A stretch of 64,000 bases of DNA from Acinetobacter guillouiae CIP 63.46 (GCF_000368145.1 NZ_KB849283.1:708324-772323), one strand, 5' to 3'. Shown: positions 10,786 through 20,142, counted from the stretch's first letter. Notes: generated by a model not told the origin, from the sequence alone. A program made the numbers and translations.

Positions 10786-11655
10786 TTGATGATGGATAAA
10801 ACAAATATTGGCTGGCTAAATGGTTTTATTGGTGTCGCGATTTTTGCTGGCTCTTTGCCCGCAACCCGTATTGCCGTCATGGGGTTTAGTCCAGAATTTT
10901 TAACCACAGCTCGGGCAGCGATTGCAGGAAGTATTGCTTTAATCTGCCTGTTTATTTTACAGCAATCAAAACCCACTTTTGCCCAATTTAAATCATTGGT
11001 TATTGTGGCTTTAGGTGTGGTGATTGGTTTTCCATTATTTACAGCCTTAGCTTTACAAACAGTATCCTCTGCACATGCTATTGTCTTTGTTGGTCTCTTG
11101 CCTTTATCGACTGCAATTTTTGCAGTTTTACGCGGGGGTGAAAAGCCTGCTACACAATTTTGGTTATTTGCCTTAATTGGTAGTGCCATTGTGGTTGGAT
11201 TTATGTTTTATGAAAACCGTAATTTAAGTTTTAGTGTGGGTGATCTCTATATGCTTGCATCAATTGTTGTCTGTGGACTGGGTTATGCTGAAGGTGGAAA
11301 GCTTTCAAGAGAACTGGGTGGATGGCAAGTGATTTGTTGGGCTTTAGTGGTTGCATTACCCTTGATGCTTATCTCAAGTCTATATTACCTACCTGCAAGC
11401 TTTGCAAATATTCATTGGCCTGAAACAATTGGTTTAATCTATGTGTCGCTGTTTAGTATGTTGATTGGCTTTATTTTTTGGTACAAAGGTTTAGCGTTGG
11501 GCGGAATTGCCAAAGTTGGACAAATTCAATTGGTACAACCGTTTATTGGTTTAATGCTTTCAGCGGTTCTATTGGGTGAGCATGTAAGTTTTGCGATGAT
11601 TGTTGTTTGTTTTGCAGTTGTGATCTGTGTTGCTCTGGCAAAACGATTTGCATAG
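10786..11655 (+). CDS. EamA/DMT-family transporter
   Basis: A 289-residue inner-membrane protein with about ten predicted transmembrane helices in two EamA halves (opening GWLNGFIGVAIFAGSLPATRIAV; second half from about 150). EamA proteins are drug/metabolite exporters or, more rarely, importers. It is divergently transcribed from a PLP-dependent MocR regulator, which suggests the cargo is an amino acid, amine or vitamin B6-related compound; that is inference. The next gene is a PNPOx-like protein on the same strand. Confidence 0.88.
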   Translation: MMMDKTNIGWLNGFIGVAIFAGSLPATRIAVMGFSPEFLTTARAAIAGSIALICLFILQQSKPTFAQFKSLVIVALGVVIGFPLFTALALQTVSSAHAIVFVGLLPLSTAIFAVLRGGEKPATQFWLFALIGSAIVVGFMFYENRNLSFSVGDLYMLASIVVCGLGYAEGGKLSRELGGWQVICWALVVALPLMLISSLYYLPASFANIHWPETIGLIYVSLFSMLIGFIFWYKGLALGGIAKVGQIQLVQPFIGLMLSAVLLGEHVSFAMIVVCFAVVICVALAKRFA

Positions 11656-11814
11656 AAAATGGAAAGGCTTAAAGCATTTATTGACTGTATGTGTATATCG
11701 ATTTAATCAAGTACAATGGGATAAATGCCTAAGCTAGAACAAAAACTGTCAATTACAGATATGGTTTATTTTGCTAATTTTATTCAACATGTTGACGCTT
11801 TAAGGAGAAAAAAC

Positions 11815-12306
11815 ATGATTGATTCCCAAAATTGGCAACAAATAATAAAAACCATTTCAACTGCTCAACGTGCCTCTATGCATTGTTCGATTGCAACTGT
11901 CGATCAATTAGGGCAACCCAATATAACGCCTATAGGAACCGTATTCTTAAAAAATAATCAAACTGGATTTTTCTTTGATACTTATAGTGAATCATTTAAA
12001 GAAAACATTCCTAACAATAGCAAAGCATGTTTACAAGCAGTGAATATTAAGCGTTTTTTCTGGTTGAAATCGATGATTTTAGGTAAATTTTCAGATTTCC
12101 CTGGTGTTCGTTTAAATATCGAAATTGGTGAACTACGTATCGCCACTGCTGAAGAGTTAGCAATGATTGAACAGCGTATCAAACCACTCTCATGGACTAA
12201 AGGGAGCCAATTGATTTGGTCTAGTTTTACCCATGTTCGAGATTTTAACGTAACTGGTTTTAAATGGGTTCAATACCCAACCATGATGCCAAATTATGAG
12301 TTTTAA
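11815..12306 (+). CDS. Pyridoxamine 5'-phosphate oxidase-like (flavin split-barrel) protein
   Basis: I start this at 11815, because AAGGAG lies seven bases before that ATG; an in-frame ATG at 11725 adds 30 residues with no ribosome-binding site. The product is 163 residues and carries a split-barrel pattern (MHCSIATVDQLGQPNITPIGTVFL) typical of FMN- or F420-binding PNPOx-like proteins. It lies 159 bases after the EamA gene, on the same strand, perhaps co-transcribed. True PdxH is longer and has other motifs, so this is not a confident vitamin B6 enzyme. Confidence 0.75.
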   Translation: MIDSQNWQQIIKTISTAQRASMHCSIATVDQLGQPNITPIGTVFLKNNQTGFFFDTYSESFKENIPNNSKACLQAVNIKRFFWLKSMILGKFSDFPGVRLNIEIGELRIATAEELAMIEQRIKPLSWTKGSQLIWSSFTHVRDFNVTGFKWVQYPTMMPNYEF

Positions 12307-12312
12307 ACTTAC

Positions 12313-12903
12313 TTAAAGTAAGCCTATTTCTTTAAATAAGTTCTTATATGCCTCTGCCTTCTTATCCAGTGCTAATGGATATGCTCTTGATGAAGAAGGC
12401 ATCCGATATAAACATATCTCTCGTTCAGCAAATATAGCTTGTGAGGATTGCCCTATCTGTGGCTTTTTAGTTTCTTCAGGCATAGATAACATCAGGGTAT
12501 CTGTTGCCTTATCTCCAGTGGTCATGATGCTGTTACATTCAGGAATTTGCGCTAAAAGCTGTGATAGGTCTGTGGGGGTTTTAATCTGTAGGAATTTATC
12601 TGAGGCATTCCCTTTTAAGCGAATAACTTGATACGCCGTATCAAAAATTGCGATACCTTTTTCGATTAAGAATTCGCGAATATGTTGTTCCTTAAAATTT
12701 TTATTAGGTAAATCTAAAAAGTGATCTTTATTATCAAAGAAAATAAGCCCAAAAATTCGCCACATATCATTTTGATAATTCGGATAATAAAAATCCATCT
12801 TCCATCTGCTTTGAGGCGGTGGAAAGCTACCAAGCATCAATAGCTTGGCATTTGTAGGAAGAAATGGTTTGAGTGGGTGGGTTTCTATTTCGATATCAGT
12901 CAT
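12313..12903 (-). CDS. Uracil-DNA glycosylase superfamily protein
   Basis: A 196-residue protein with the superfamily opening LLMLGSFPPPQSR (about 21-33), then FYYPNYQNDMWRIFG, and a C-terminal MPSSSRAYPL motif. The G-S-F-P-P and YYxN..NxxW pattern resembles the hypoxanthine/uracil-type glycosylases of the UDG superfamily. The role would be base excision repair of deaminated bases. It is convergent with the PNPOx-like gene, six bases apart. Substrate range is not determinable. Confidence 0.75.
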   Translation of the reverse strand: MTDIEIETHPLKPFLPTNAKLLMLGSFPPPQSRWKMDFYYPNYQNDMWRIFGLIFFDNKDHFLDLPNKNFKEQHIREFLIEKGIAIFDTAYQVIRLKGNASDKFLQIKTPTDLSQLLAQIPECNSIMTTGDKATDTLMLSMPEETKKPQIGQSSQAIFAEREICLYRMPSSSRAYPLALDKKAEAYKNLFKEIGLL

Positions 12904-13062
12904 TTATAAATAAGAAATAATCTAAGAATTATACTGTTATCTTAACATTTTTACTTGCTAAGCATGGGTAGTTGTTTCTAATTTTATATTAAAGATTTTA
13001 AATCGTAAATTTATCCATTTTCTTTTAATTAACCAACTTAATTGATTGTTGTGCTTATTCAA

Positions 13063-13085
13063 TAAAACCACCCGCAGGTGGTTTA
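13063..13085 (-). terminator. Terminator of the 13.1-13.8 kb gene
   Basis: AAACCACC/GGTGGTTT with a four-base loop. On the minus strand it is followed by TTTTATT, 23 bases after the stop codon. Confidence 0.8.
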
Positions 13086-13107
13086 AATACAACTTACACA
13101 ATAAAAA

Positions 13108-13809
13108 TCAGTAGCCATTCGCGCTTAACTTAACTCTAAAAGGCTCTGTTTGATTTCTCATCATTTCCTTCATCTCAGCTGTGATCTCAACACCCATCTC
13201 TTCAAGCATTAACAAACCAAATTCTGAAGTGCTCTCTGCAAAATTTTTGTTATCTATTAACATTTGAGCAAGCTTTACATTTTTAGGAAAATCAGGGAAA
13301 AACTCATTAAAGTCTTTTTTATCTTCAATTCCAAAATAGATAAATCTTCTCCATTCATTCGTTTGAATATCGCGTATAAAAATTATGTCAGCTTCAGTCT
13401 TCATACGCTTTTTGAATAGTTCATCTTGTGATTGTATAGGTACAACACAAACTTCACCTACACTGGAGATATAATTTAATTTTGGTTTTAAAAATGTAGA
13501 ATCTATATTTTTATAAGATCCATCTTTGGCTAAATCTTGCTGTAATTTAATGTCTTTTCTGTACTCAGCATCGCTGATCCATTCGCCTGAAGAAAAAGTC
13601 TGTCCTTGATGCTTAGGTTTAAGTTTTCGATCATATTCAATCTGGTCATAATAACTGATCACATCATCAAGTGAACCATTTTTAAGTATTTCTATTTCCT
13701 TGTCCCCTTGCTTATTAAAAATTTCATAGCTTTTTTCACACTGTAAGTTCTCTGCAAAGGAGAAACTTGATGCTAAGGTTGTTAAAGCAATAATGAATAA
13801 TTTTTTCAT
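13108..13809 (-). CDS. Uncharacterised secreted protein
   Basis: A 233-residue protein with a Sec signal peptide (MKKLFIIALTTLASSFSFAEN, cleavage after FAE/SFA likely). The mature part is charged and lacks membrane segments or recognisable catalytic motifs. It has single cysteines (LQCEKSYEIF and GEVCVVPI) that could form one disulfide. It has its own terminator and a long A+T-rich upstream region, so it is probably a single-gene transcript. I do not recognise a family. Confidence 0.7.
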   Translation of the reverse strand: MKKLFIIALTTLASSFSFAENLQCEKSYEIFNKQGDKEIEILKNGSLDDVISYYDQIEYDRKLKPKHQGQTFSSGEWISDAEYRKDIKLQQDLAKDGSYKNIDSTFLKPKLNYISSVGEVCVVPIQSQDELFKKRMKTEADIIFIRDIQTNEWRRFIYFGIEDKKDFNEFFPDFPKNVKLAQMLIDNKNFAESTSEFGLLMLEEMGVEITAEMKEMMRNQTEPFRVKLSANGY

Positions 13810-14335
13810 GAAATACCCTCTTAATATTTTGGGGATAAGATACTCAGGTTGAGATCAGAAATAAACCTTACAAAAAATTTATTTAACACAACACATTAGC
13901 TGATTTTTTCAACTTGACCACTAAGCTATTATTTTTAAATAAATTTTAAAAACATTCCGACAAAACTATTTTGCATCAAATCTCTTTATGAAGGGTCAAT
14001 TCTTTATTGCTGCTGTGATTACTGGTTTTAAAAAAATTACTAGAAATTTCATATAGAACAAAGCTTTAATCAATATTCTTTGTTCTAATAAAAGTCGTTG
14101 CGTCAATTCCACCCGTATAAAAAATACAAAACTTAGCTATGTGCTGTTTTTAATCGGAAAGTTCAAATAAAATAATTAAATATCTTGAATTTGTAACATT
14201 TTCAAGATATGGTAATAAAAATCATTGCATATCTCGGTAATATATTTGATAGTTAAGGTTCTTTAAGATTTATCTAAATATTAACTGACTTTATACAACC
14301 GAAAACTTTTTCTTAACATTAAAAATCAATTCGTT
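13810..14335. other. Gene-free region between divergent small secreted proteins
   Basis: About 525 very A+T-rich bases separate the two divergent genes. Stop codons crowd all frames. I find no tRNA, repeat or terminator; it must hold both promoters, but I cannot point to convincing -35/-10 pairs. Confidence 0.5.
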
Positions 14336-14695
14336 ATGAACATTAAACTTTTTACAGCATTATTCTTGATCATTGTCCTGTCAGCTTGCAATAAAGAGCC
14401 TGAGCAGCACACAACTGCGCAAACAGATCGACCTACCCTCACTGCACAATTTGAACAATCAGATGAAATGATTAGTAAATATCTTGATCAACTTGATGAT
14501 CCAAATACGACATTGGATGATAAGACCAGAATCATATGTCAAGATTATCCTAAAGAATACAAATCGAATTACATGCCAAATTTACTTAAATTAAATCCAG
14601 AGAACTATACTGAAGCTAAATTACTTTCAGACTTAGATATTGCTTTAAACTATTACAAAGAAAAAGAAAACATTCAGTGTAAAGATACAAGATAG
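14336..14695 (+). CDS. Small uncharacterised lipoprotein
   Basis: A 119-residue precursor with a lipoprotein signal (LFLIIVLSACNK, lipobox LSAC, cysteine 18). The mature domain is acidic and contains two further cysteines (RIICQDYPKEYK and the C-terminal IQCKDTR), likely a disulfide pair. No family recognised. It starts at the only ATG that keeps the full signal sequence. Confidence 0.72.
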   Translation: MNIKLFTALFLIIVLSACNKEPEQHTTAQTDRPTLTAQFEQSDEMISKYLDQLDDPNTTLDDKTRIICQDYPKEYKSNYMPNLLKLNPENYTEAKLLSDLDIALNYYKEKENIQCKDTR

Positions 14696-14822
14696 TGATT
14701 TTAGTTAATTAGTTTTTTCTAATGAAATCAACAAAGTAATATTTTATGAATGGCGTTGATACTTTTTTGAATCGTACTTTTAGTCTTTTGTTATAGTCAA
14801 AGATAGATATTTGAACGTTGTA

Positions 14823-15557
14823 TTAGCTAAATTTTTTAAAAATACACTGTGAAATTTGTTTTGCCCAAATTTGATAAATTTCCTGACTCGGGTGAAAACC
14901 ATCACGTGCCATTTGTAAATTTAAAGTTTTAAAATGGGCTAAATCAAAACGAATCAATTGATAATTGATTTTATTTTCGATGAATTGGGCTAACTTCTGA
15001 TTCATTGCACTCGAATACTGTCCAAACAACCATCCCAGTGGATTGGGTAATGCTGGAAACAGATTCATTGGGGGGACACCCGTAACTAAAATCATCTTTG
15101 GCAAAAACTTAGCTTCAATTTCTGTATAAAGCCCCCTTTGTTGCTGAATCCATTTTTGTGGTGAAATAAGTTTTGTGACATCGTTTACTCCAACCGATGT
15201 AATCACAACATCAAACTGCTGATTGTCTAATTGTTTGGTTCTTTGCAAAATTTCTAAGGTGCTATCCCCCGTTTTCGCTTCTAATTGATAAGTGACTTCA
15301 AAATTAGAGGCTAATTCATCGAGTAAACACCCCAATAAGGCTTCACGTTGATCTTCAACCCCCACACCTGCGGCAGCAGAGTCACCCAAAATTAAAATAG
15401 ATAGTGCTTTTCCTTGTCCTATAACACCTTTTCGCAATCCTTGAGGTTCAGCTAATCGAAGTGTATTTTTCTTGACGCGATAACCTTGAAGAATTAATGC
15501 GGGAACGAGAACAATGGTAGAGATTTTTAAAAGCATATTCGAGTACCAATCCAACAA
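14823..15557 (-). CDS. SGNH/GDSL-family hydrolase
   Basis: A 244-residue protein with a single N-terminal hydrophobic segment (about 8-25) and the SGNH blocks: block I ILGDSAAAGVG with the nucleophile Ser, block III GVNDV, and block V DGFHPS with the catalytic Asp-His. The family covers esterases, thioesterases and lysophospholipases (TesA-like). The N-terminal helix could be a signal anchor, placing the enzyme in the periplasm. Substrate is unknown. Confidence 0.85.
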   Translation of the reverse strand: MLDWYSNMLLKISTIVLVPALILQGYRVKKNTLRLAEPQGLRKGVIGQGKALSILILGDSAAAGVGVEDQREALLGCLLDELASNFEVTYQLEAKTGDSTLEILQRTKQLDNQQFDVVITSVGVNDVTKLISPQKWIQQQRGLYTEIEAKFLPKMILVTGVPPMNLFPALPNPLGWLFGQYSSAMNQKLAQFIENKINYQLIRFDLAHFKTLNLQMARDGFHPSQEIYQIWAKQISQCIFKKFS

Positions 15558-15653
15558 AGCTATCTCAAAATCAGTCAGAGTCAGATATAGCTTGTCGCAG
15601 TATTAAAATCATAAAGTTCAATGTCGATTTTACTTAATTGTATGGCCAAGTTG

Positions 15654-15926
15654 CTATTGGGCTAAATCAACAAAATTTAAGGCAAAAGCAAATATAAATG
15701 TACCAATAAACTCAAAAATTAAAACCGCATACTTTCTACTTTTGGTCATCAAATAGGCATTATAGGTCCCGATTAAAATAATACCAAGATACATTAACTT
15801 TTGAATATCATCGATTTGCATCAGACATTGTTGAATTTCACAGTGCTTTTCAAAAAAGAAGAGATACAAGATACGCGCAAGAAAAACTAAAAAGCTGGTC
15901 AGGAAAAAACCCAATACGATAAACAT
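15654..15926 (-). CDS. Small uncharacterised membrane protein
   Basis: The ATG at 15926 gives 90 residues, with GAG about nine bases upstream; a longer form starting at a TTG at 15986 would run through the SDR terminator and is less likely. About three hydrophobic segments are visible: 1-24 (FIVLGFFLTSFLVFLARILY), about 42-60, and about 66-88. Two cysteines (EKHCEIQQC) sit in the loop after the first helix. No family recognised. Confidence 0.6.
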   Translation of the reverse strand: MFIVLGFFLTSFLVFLARILYLFFFEKHCEIQQCLMQIDDIQKLMYLGIILIGTYNAYLMTKSRKYAVLIFEFIGTFIFAFALNFVDLAQ

Positions 15927-15987
15927 ATTAAAATTCTCATTATTTTTTATCCAGTTAGATTTTAAAGCTTTATCTATGCAATGCAAT

Positions 15988-16014
15988 AAAAAAGACCCTT
16001 GCTGGGTCTTTTAA
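15988..16014 (-). terminator. Terminator of the SDR operon
   Basis: AAAAGACCC/GGGTCTTTT with a five-base loop, followed on the minus strand by TTTTTTATT, just after the SDR stop codon. It is the likely end of the acyl-CoA dehydrogenase operon. Confidence 0.8.
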
Positions 16015-16027
16015 AACTGAATAAAGC

Positions 16028-16771
16028 TCAACCAAGTTTATTCACAATTTTTAATGGCAATATTTTCATGGCTAGGCCTATCGGTAACCAAGGCCATTGG
16101 GGTACATAAGCTTTAACAGGTTGTTTTTCAATTGCTTTAACCAATAAATGAGAACCTGTTTCAACATCGACCTCAAACGGTAGTTTTTTTGCCCCTTCAT
16201 TAATTTCAGTACGAATATAACCAGGGAAAATCGTAGAAACTTTAATTTTCGTGTCAATTAACTCAGCACGTATCCCTTCCGCTAAAGCAGCTACACCAGC
16301 TTTACTTGCGCCATATGCGGTCAAGTGTTTAGGCATACCACGAAGTGCACTCATAGACGAAATCACAACCAGATGACCAAACTTTTGCTCACGGAATATT
16401 TCAACAGCGGCTTCACACTGTGCCAATGCAGAAATGAAATTGGTTTCTACAGTTGCACGGTTAATCTCAAATTTACCATTGCCAATACGACGACCATCAC
16501 CAACACCTGCATTGACAATAATACGATCGAGCTTACCAAAGTCCTGCTTAAAAGCTCGAAAGACTTGAAAAACTTGCTCATAGTTGGTCACATCTAAAGT
16601 TTTGGCAATTACTTTGATACCATATTTAGACTCCAACTCTTGTTTTAAGCTTTCTAAACGCTCTAAACGACGCGCACAGACGGCTAAGTTATAACCTTTT
16701 TGCGCAAATTCTCGTGCCATTCCTGCACCAATTCCAGAACTTGCGCCTGTGATTAAAATGGTTTTTGCCAT
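16028..16771 (-). CDS. Short-chain dehydrogenase/reductase
   Basis: A 247-residue classical SDR. It has the nucleotide-binding TGASSGIGAGMA (about 7-18), NAG (IIVNAGVG), catalytic Ser in VVISSMSAL, and YxxxK in AYGASKAGV. The PG motif (IFPGYIRTEI) is typical. It is the last gene of a minus-strand set with the histidine phosphatase, APH-like kinase and acyl-CoA dehydrogenase, 43 bases after the phosphatase gene. AAGGA lies before the ATG. In that context it may oxidise or reduce a hydroxyacyl or ketoacyl intermediate; that is inference. Confidence 0.88.
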   Translation of the reverse strand: MAKTILITGASSGIGAGMAREFAQKGYNLAVCARRLERLESLKQELESKYGIKVIAKTLDVTNYEQVFQVFRAFKQDFGKLDRIIVNAGVGDGRRIGNGKFEINRATVETNFISALAQCEAAVEIFREQKFGHLVVISSMSALRGMPKHLTAYGASKAGVAALAEGIRAELIDTKIKVSTIFPGYIRTEINEGAKKLPFEVDVETGSHLLVKAIEKQPVKAYVPQWPWLPIGLAMKILPLKIVNKLG

Positions 16772-16814
16772 GACAAATTCCTTAAACTGTTTTTATATTT
16801 CTAAAAGTGCGACT

Positions 16815-17513
16815 TTAAATCCACGTCAATAATTGCGGATCTTCAGCCTTAATAAAATGATGTTCATTCAGACTCAGTAATTGCGGTTCATTTCCCACCA
16901 GTCTTAATGTCGTTAAACTGGTATTGGCAATTGCCCAATTCAATGCAAAGGTTTTATTGGCACTTAACTCCAAGAGTTTTCCTGCAACAACTGAAATAAC
17001 TCCGCCAGAAGTAAATACGATTGCATAGCGAGGTTTGGTTTTCACTAACTCATCACATAAATTCTGTAAAGCCGTTTCTACACGGTTTTTAAAATCTGGC
17101 CAAGATTCGTCATACTCATGGTGATATTCACCACCAGTCCAACGGTCAATTGCCCCTTCAAAAATTTTTGCCAAATAGGCACGTGGACTTTTTTCTTTGG
17201 CAACATCTTGTTGAAGTAGATGCGGTTGATTAAAACGCGGATCATATTGAGCAAAAACTTGTTGGTGGTTAAATTCATTCCAATGATGGTCAGTCACAAT
17301 TTGAGCATCGGAAAAACTTTCAGCCAAAGCAAAACTTGCTGTTTGCTGATGGCGTAACATTGAACCTGCAACCACATAAGGCTCTTCTTTCAAAATTTTA
17401 TCGAGATATTGCCCCAATAGTTTGGCTTGTAACTCGCCATTGGGTGAAAGTTTGTCATAACTCTCTGCACCAAATGACGCTTGTCCATGACGAACGAGGT
17501 AGATTGTGGTCAT
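16815..17513 (-). CDS. Histidine phosphatase family (phosphoglycerate mutase-like) protein
   Basis: A 232-residue protein with the RHG motif at the start (IYLVRHGQASFG; catalytic His about 9) and a second histidine in AIVFTSGGVISVV-type context where the family usually has GH; the canonical second His is not obvious there, so the active site deserves inspection. The start codon overlaps the stop codon of the APH-like kinase gene by four bases, a sign of translational coupling. It might dephosphorylate a small phosphoester in the same pathway. Confidence 0.8.
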   Translation of the reverse strand: MTTIYLVRHGQASFGAESYDKLSPNGELQAKLLGQYLDKILKEEPYVVAGSMLRHQQTASFALAESFSDAQIVTDHHWNEFNHQQVFAQYDPRFNQPHLLQQDVAKEKSPRAYLAKIFEGAIDRWTGGEYHHEYDESWPDFKNRVETALQNLCDELVKTKPRYAIVFTSGGVISVVAGKLLELSANKTFALNWAIANTSLTTLRLVGNEPQLLSLNEHHFIKAEDPQLLTWI

Positions 17514-18631
17514 TTTCCTAAAATTTCCTTAAATTTTTCAAGATATTTCTGTGCAACTTCATTGGCTTCAATTTTTTGTAAACCGATAAGTTTTAATGCA
17601 CGAATATGTAAGGCATGAATCACAATCCAAAAATCTTTAAAAGCAGGATTATCTGTTTGTTTATGATAGTAACGATAATAAATTTGCTGTGCGATTACAG
17701 CTAAACGGAAAATACCAAATACTTCGTAGAATGCCCAATTATCAGGTTTTAATCCGGTTTTTTCTAAATAATATTCAACCACTTCTTTACGGGTAAGCAT
17801 CCCTTTTAAATGTGTAGGCTGGCGACGGGTTGATTTAAAAATTTGGTTGTCTGTATCTTCCACCCAATAGGCCAAAGCAGAACCTAAATCCATAAGAGGA
17901 TCACCAATGGTTGCCATTTCCCAATCCAATACACCAATCACTTGGGTTGGGTTTTTAGGGTCAAGAATGACATTATCAAAACGCCAATCATTGTGAATCA
18001 AACACGTGTTTGAGTCAGCAGGAATATTTTCATTAAGCCATTTACGTACAAGTTTAAAACTCGGCACATTGATGGTGTGCGCCTTTTCATAACGTGCATC
18101 CCAACCTTCAACTTGACGACGGCAATACCCATCACCTTTTCCAAGTTTTTCGAGTTCGGTGCCTTGATATGGAACTTGATGTAATTCAATCAGCTTGTCT
18201 AAGACATTAATACATAATTCATGCACTTGCTGTTGAGTAAAATTCAGCTCAGGGGGCAGTTTGGCACGCGGAATAATACCTTCAATGCGTTTCATCACAT
18301 AGAAGTCACAACCAATTACGGATTCATCCTGACACAGCGCGACCATTTCAGGAAGAACTGGGTAGTATGGTGCAAGCCATTTTTGTACATGATATTCACG
18401 CGCCATATCATGTGCAGATTTCGCCTTTGTCCCTTTGGGTGGACGACGTAAAATTAAATCAGCATTGTCATATTTTAAACGATAGGTCCAGTTTGAAGCT
18501 CCGCCAGAATATTGAGTCACTTCTACATTGCCTGAAATTTCAGATCCATTTTCAATGAGCCAATTTCCGACAGCACGAATGTCCAGCTCCTCGCCTTCAC
18601 GTATACTTCCACCAATATCAATGACTGACAT
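17510..18631 (-). CDS. APH/ACAD10-11-type phosphotransferase
   Basis: I start at the ATG at 18631 (MSVIDIGGSIREGEELD), which has GGGAAAT upstream; a start at 18667 would add 12 residues. The 373-residue protein has the aminoglycoside-phosphotransferase fold: ATP-site region around RRPPKGTK, catalytic loop CLIHNDWRFDNVILDP, and metal Asp in VLDWEMATIGDPLMDLG. This subgroup is not an antibiotic kinase. It matches the kinase half of ACAD10/11 and bacterial LvaA-like proteins that phosphorylate 4-hydroxyacyl-CoAs. The adjacent acyl-CoA dehydrogenase supports that. Confidence 0.87.
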   Translation of the reverse strand: MSVIDIGGSIREGEELDIRAVGNWLIENGSEISGNVEVTQYSGGASNWTYRLKYDNADLILRRPPKGTKAKSAHDMAREYHVQKWLAPYYPVLPEMVALCQDESVIGCDFYVMKRIEGIIPRAKLPPELNFTQQQVHELCINVLDKLIELHQVPYQGTELEKLGKGDGYCRRQVEGWDARYEKAHTINVPSFKLVRKWLNENIPADSNTCLIHNDWRFDNVILDPKNPTQVIGVLDWEMATIGDPLMDLGSALAYWVEDTDNQIFKSTRRQPTHLKGMLTRKEVVEYYLEKTGLKPDNWAFYEVFGIFRLAVIAQQIYYRYYHKQTDNPAFKDFWIVIHALHIRALKLIGLQKIEANEVAQKYLEKFKEILGK

Positions 18632-18764
18632 ATTATTTCCCTGAATCTTATGTTTTAAACCATACATCTCTAAAGAATGATACTTTTAACTAAAAACTTC
18701 ACTTGCTCACTACTTTATATATAACACCTCTAACATAAAGCAGTTATTTTTTATCAGCAAATTG

Positions 18765-20003
18765 TTATTTTTTACGCGAGCCATAACCTCGTTTTTTTAA
18801 TTCTAATTTTGCAATCATCCCTTTATGCACTTCATCTGGGCCATCCGCTAAACGTAAACTGCGGGCTTGAGCAAAGAATGCTGTTAAAGGTGTATCTCGT
18901 GATACGCCCATGCCACCATGAATTTGAATGGCCATATCAACTACTTTTTCAAGAACTGAAGGTGCAACAACTTTAATGGCTGAAATCTCGGTAAGCGCAG
19001 CCATAGTCCCTTGAGTATCCATTTTATACGCCGCATACAGGGTTAACAGTCGTGCTTGATCAATCGCAACACGAGCATCTGCCACACGTTCTAAATTTCC
19101 ACCTAATTTAAGCACTTCTTTACCAAAAGCAGTTCGACTCATTCCTCGATCAATCATTAATTCTAATGCTTTTTCAGCAGCACCAATGCATCGCATACAA
19201 TGATGAATACGACCCGGACCTAGACGCCCTTGTGCAATTTCAAACCCTTGTCCAGCACCACCAATAAAATTACTTACAGGTACACGAACTTGATTAAAAC
19301 TAATTTCGCCGTGCCCATGTGGCGCATCATAATCACCAAACACGGGTAACATACGTTCAATGGTCACACCTTGAGTATCTACAGGCACTAAAACCATGGA
19401 ATGTTGATGATGACGATCTTTGCTTTCATCAGGTGTATGCGCCATAAAGATAATAATTTTCGCATTTGGATCTCCCAAACCTGAAGACCACCATTTACGA
19501 CCATTCAATACAATTTCATCACCATCTACCACTGCAGTTGCCTGCATATTGGTTGCGTCCGATGAAGCAACTGCTGGTTCAGTCATGCAGAATACTGAAC
19601 GGATTTTTCCTTCTAATAACGGTTTAAGCCATTGTTGTTTTTGTTGATCTGAACCATAACGCCATAGCACTTCCATATTGCCACTATCTGGAGCATTACA
19701 ATTAAATACTGTGGGTGCGATTAAACTACGGCCTGACAGTTCTGCAATATGGGCATATTCCTGTACAGATAAACCTGCACCCAATACTGGATCTGGTAGA
19801 AACATGTTCCAAAGTCCAGCAGCTTTTGCTTTATTTTTCAGGACTTCAAGTTGTGCTGGCCATTGCCATTTTGTCCAATCACCACCTTGATTGAGATGAT
19901 GGACTTCATTCCAAAAATCAGCTTCTACAGGTTCAATTTCATTTTTAATAAAGGCTTTGGTACGTTCTACAAATTCTTGCGCACGTGCTGAAAGTTCAAA
20001 CAT
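18765..20003 (-). CDS. Acyl-CoA dehydrogenase (ACAD10/11-like)
   Basis: A 412-residue FAD-dependent acyl-CoA dehydrogenase. It shows the family signatures VFCMTEPAVASSDATNM, GRKWWSSG, and C-terminal QIHGGMGVSRDTPL and RLADGPDEVHKG. It is the first gene of the operon, with AGGAAG before the ATG, and is followed 133 bases later by an APH-like kinase. In ACAD11-type proteins these two activities are fused and act on 4-hydroxy fatty acids. Here they are separate genes. A divergent LysR gene may regulate it. Confidence 0.9.
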   Translation of the reverse strand: MFELSARAQEFVERTKAFIKNEIEPVEADFWNEVHHLNQGGDWTKWQWPAQLEVLKNKAKAAGLWNMFLPDPVLGAGLSVQEYAHIAELSGRSLIAPTVFNCNAPDSGNMEVLWRYGSDQQKQQWLKPLLEGKIRSVFCMTEPAVASSDATNMQATAVVDGDEIVLNGRKWWSSGLGDPNAKIIIFMAHTPDESKDRHHQHSMVLVPVDTQGVTIERMLPVFGDYDAPHGHGEISFNQVRVPVSNFIGGAGQGFEIAQGRLGPGRIHHCMRCIGAAEKALELMIDRGMSRTAFGKEVLKLGGNLERVADARVAIDQARLLTLYAAYKMDTQGTMAALTEISAIKVVAPSVLEKVVDMAIQIHGGMGVSRDTPLTAFFAQARSLRLADGPDEVHKGMIAKLELKKRGYGSRKK

Positions 20004-20142
20004 GCTTATCTTCCTGTAAATATATGGATAAATATTTGAATAGTGACTCTTTACTTTACCTTAGCTGAAAACCTATTATGAACCAAATGATTTAATTCAA
20101 TACCATACTATGAATATGATTCATAATAAAACCAATCTTGAT

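Noticed and set aside
17510-18631. Aminoglycoside resistance kinase
   Set aside because: APH fold is clear, but it belongs with ACAD10/11-type kinases by context with the acyl-CoA dehydrogenase, not with resistance enzymes.
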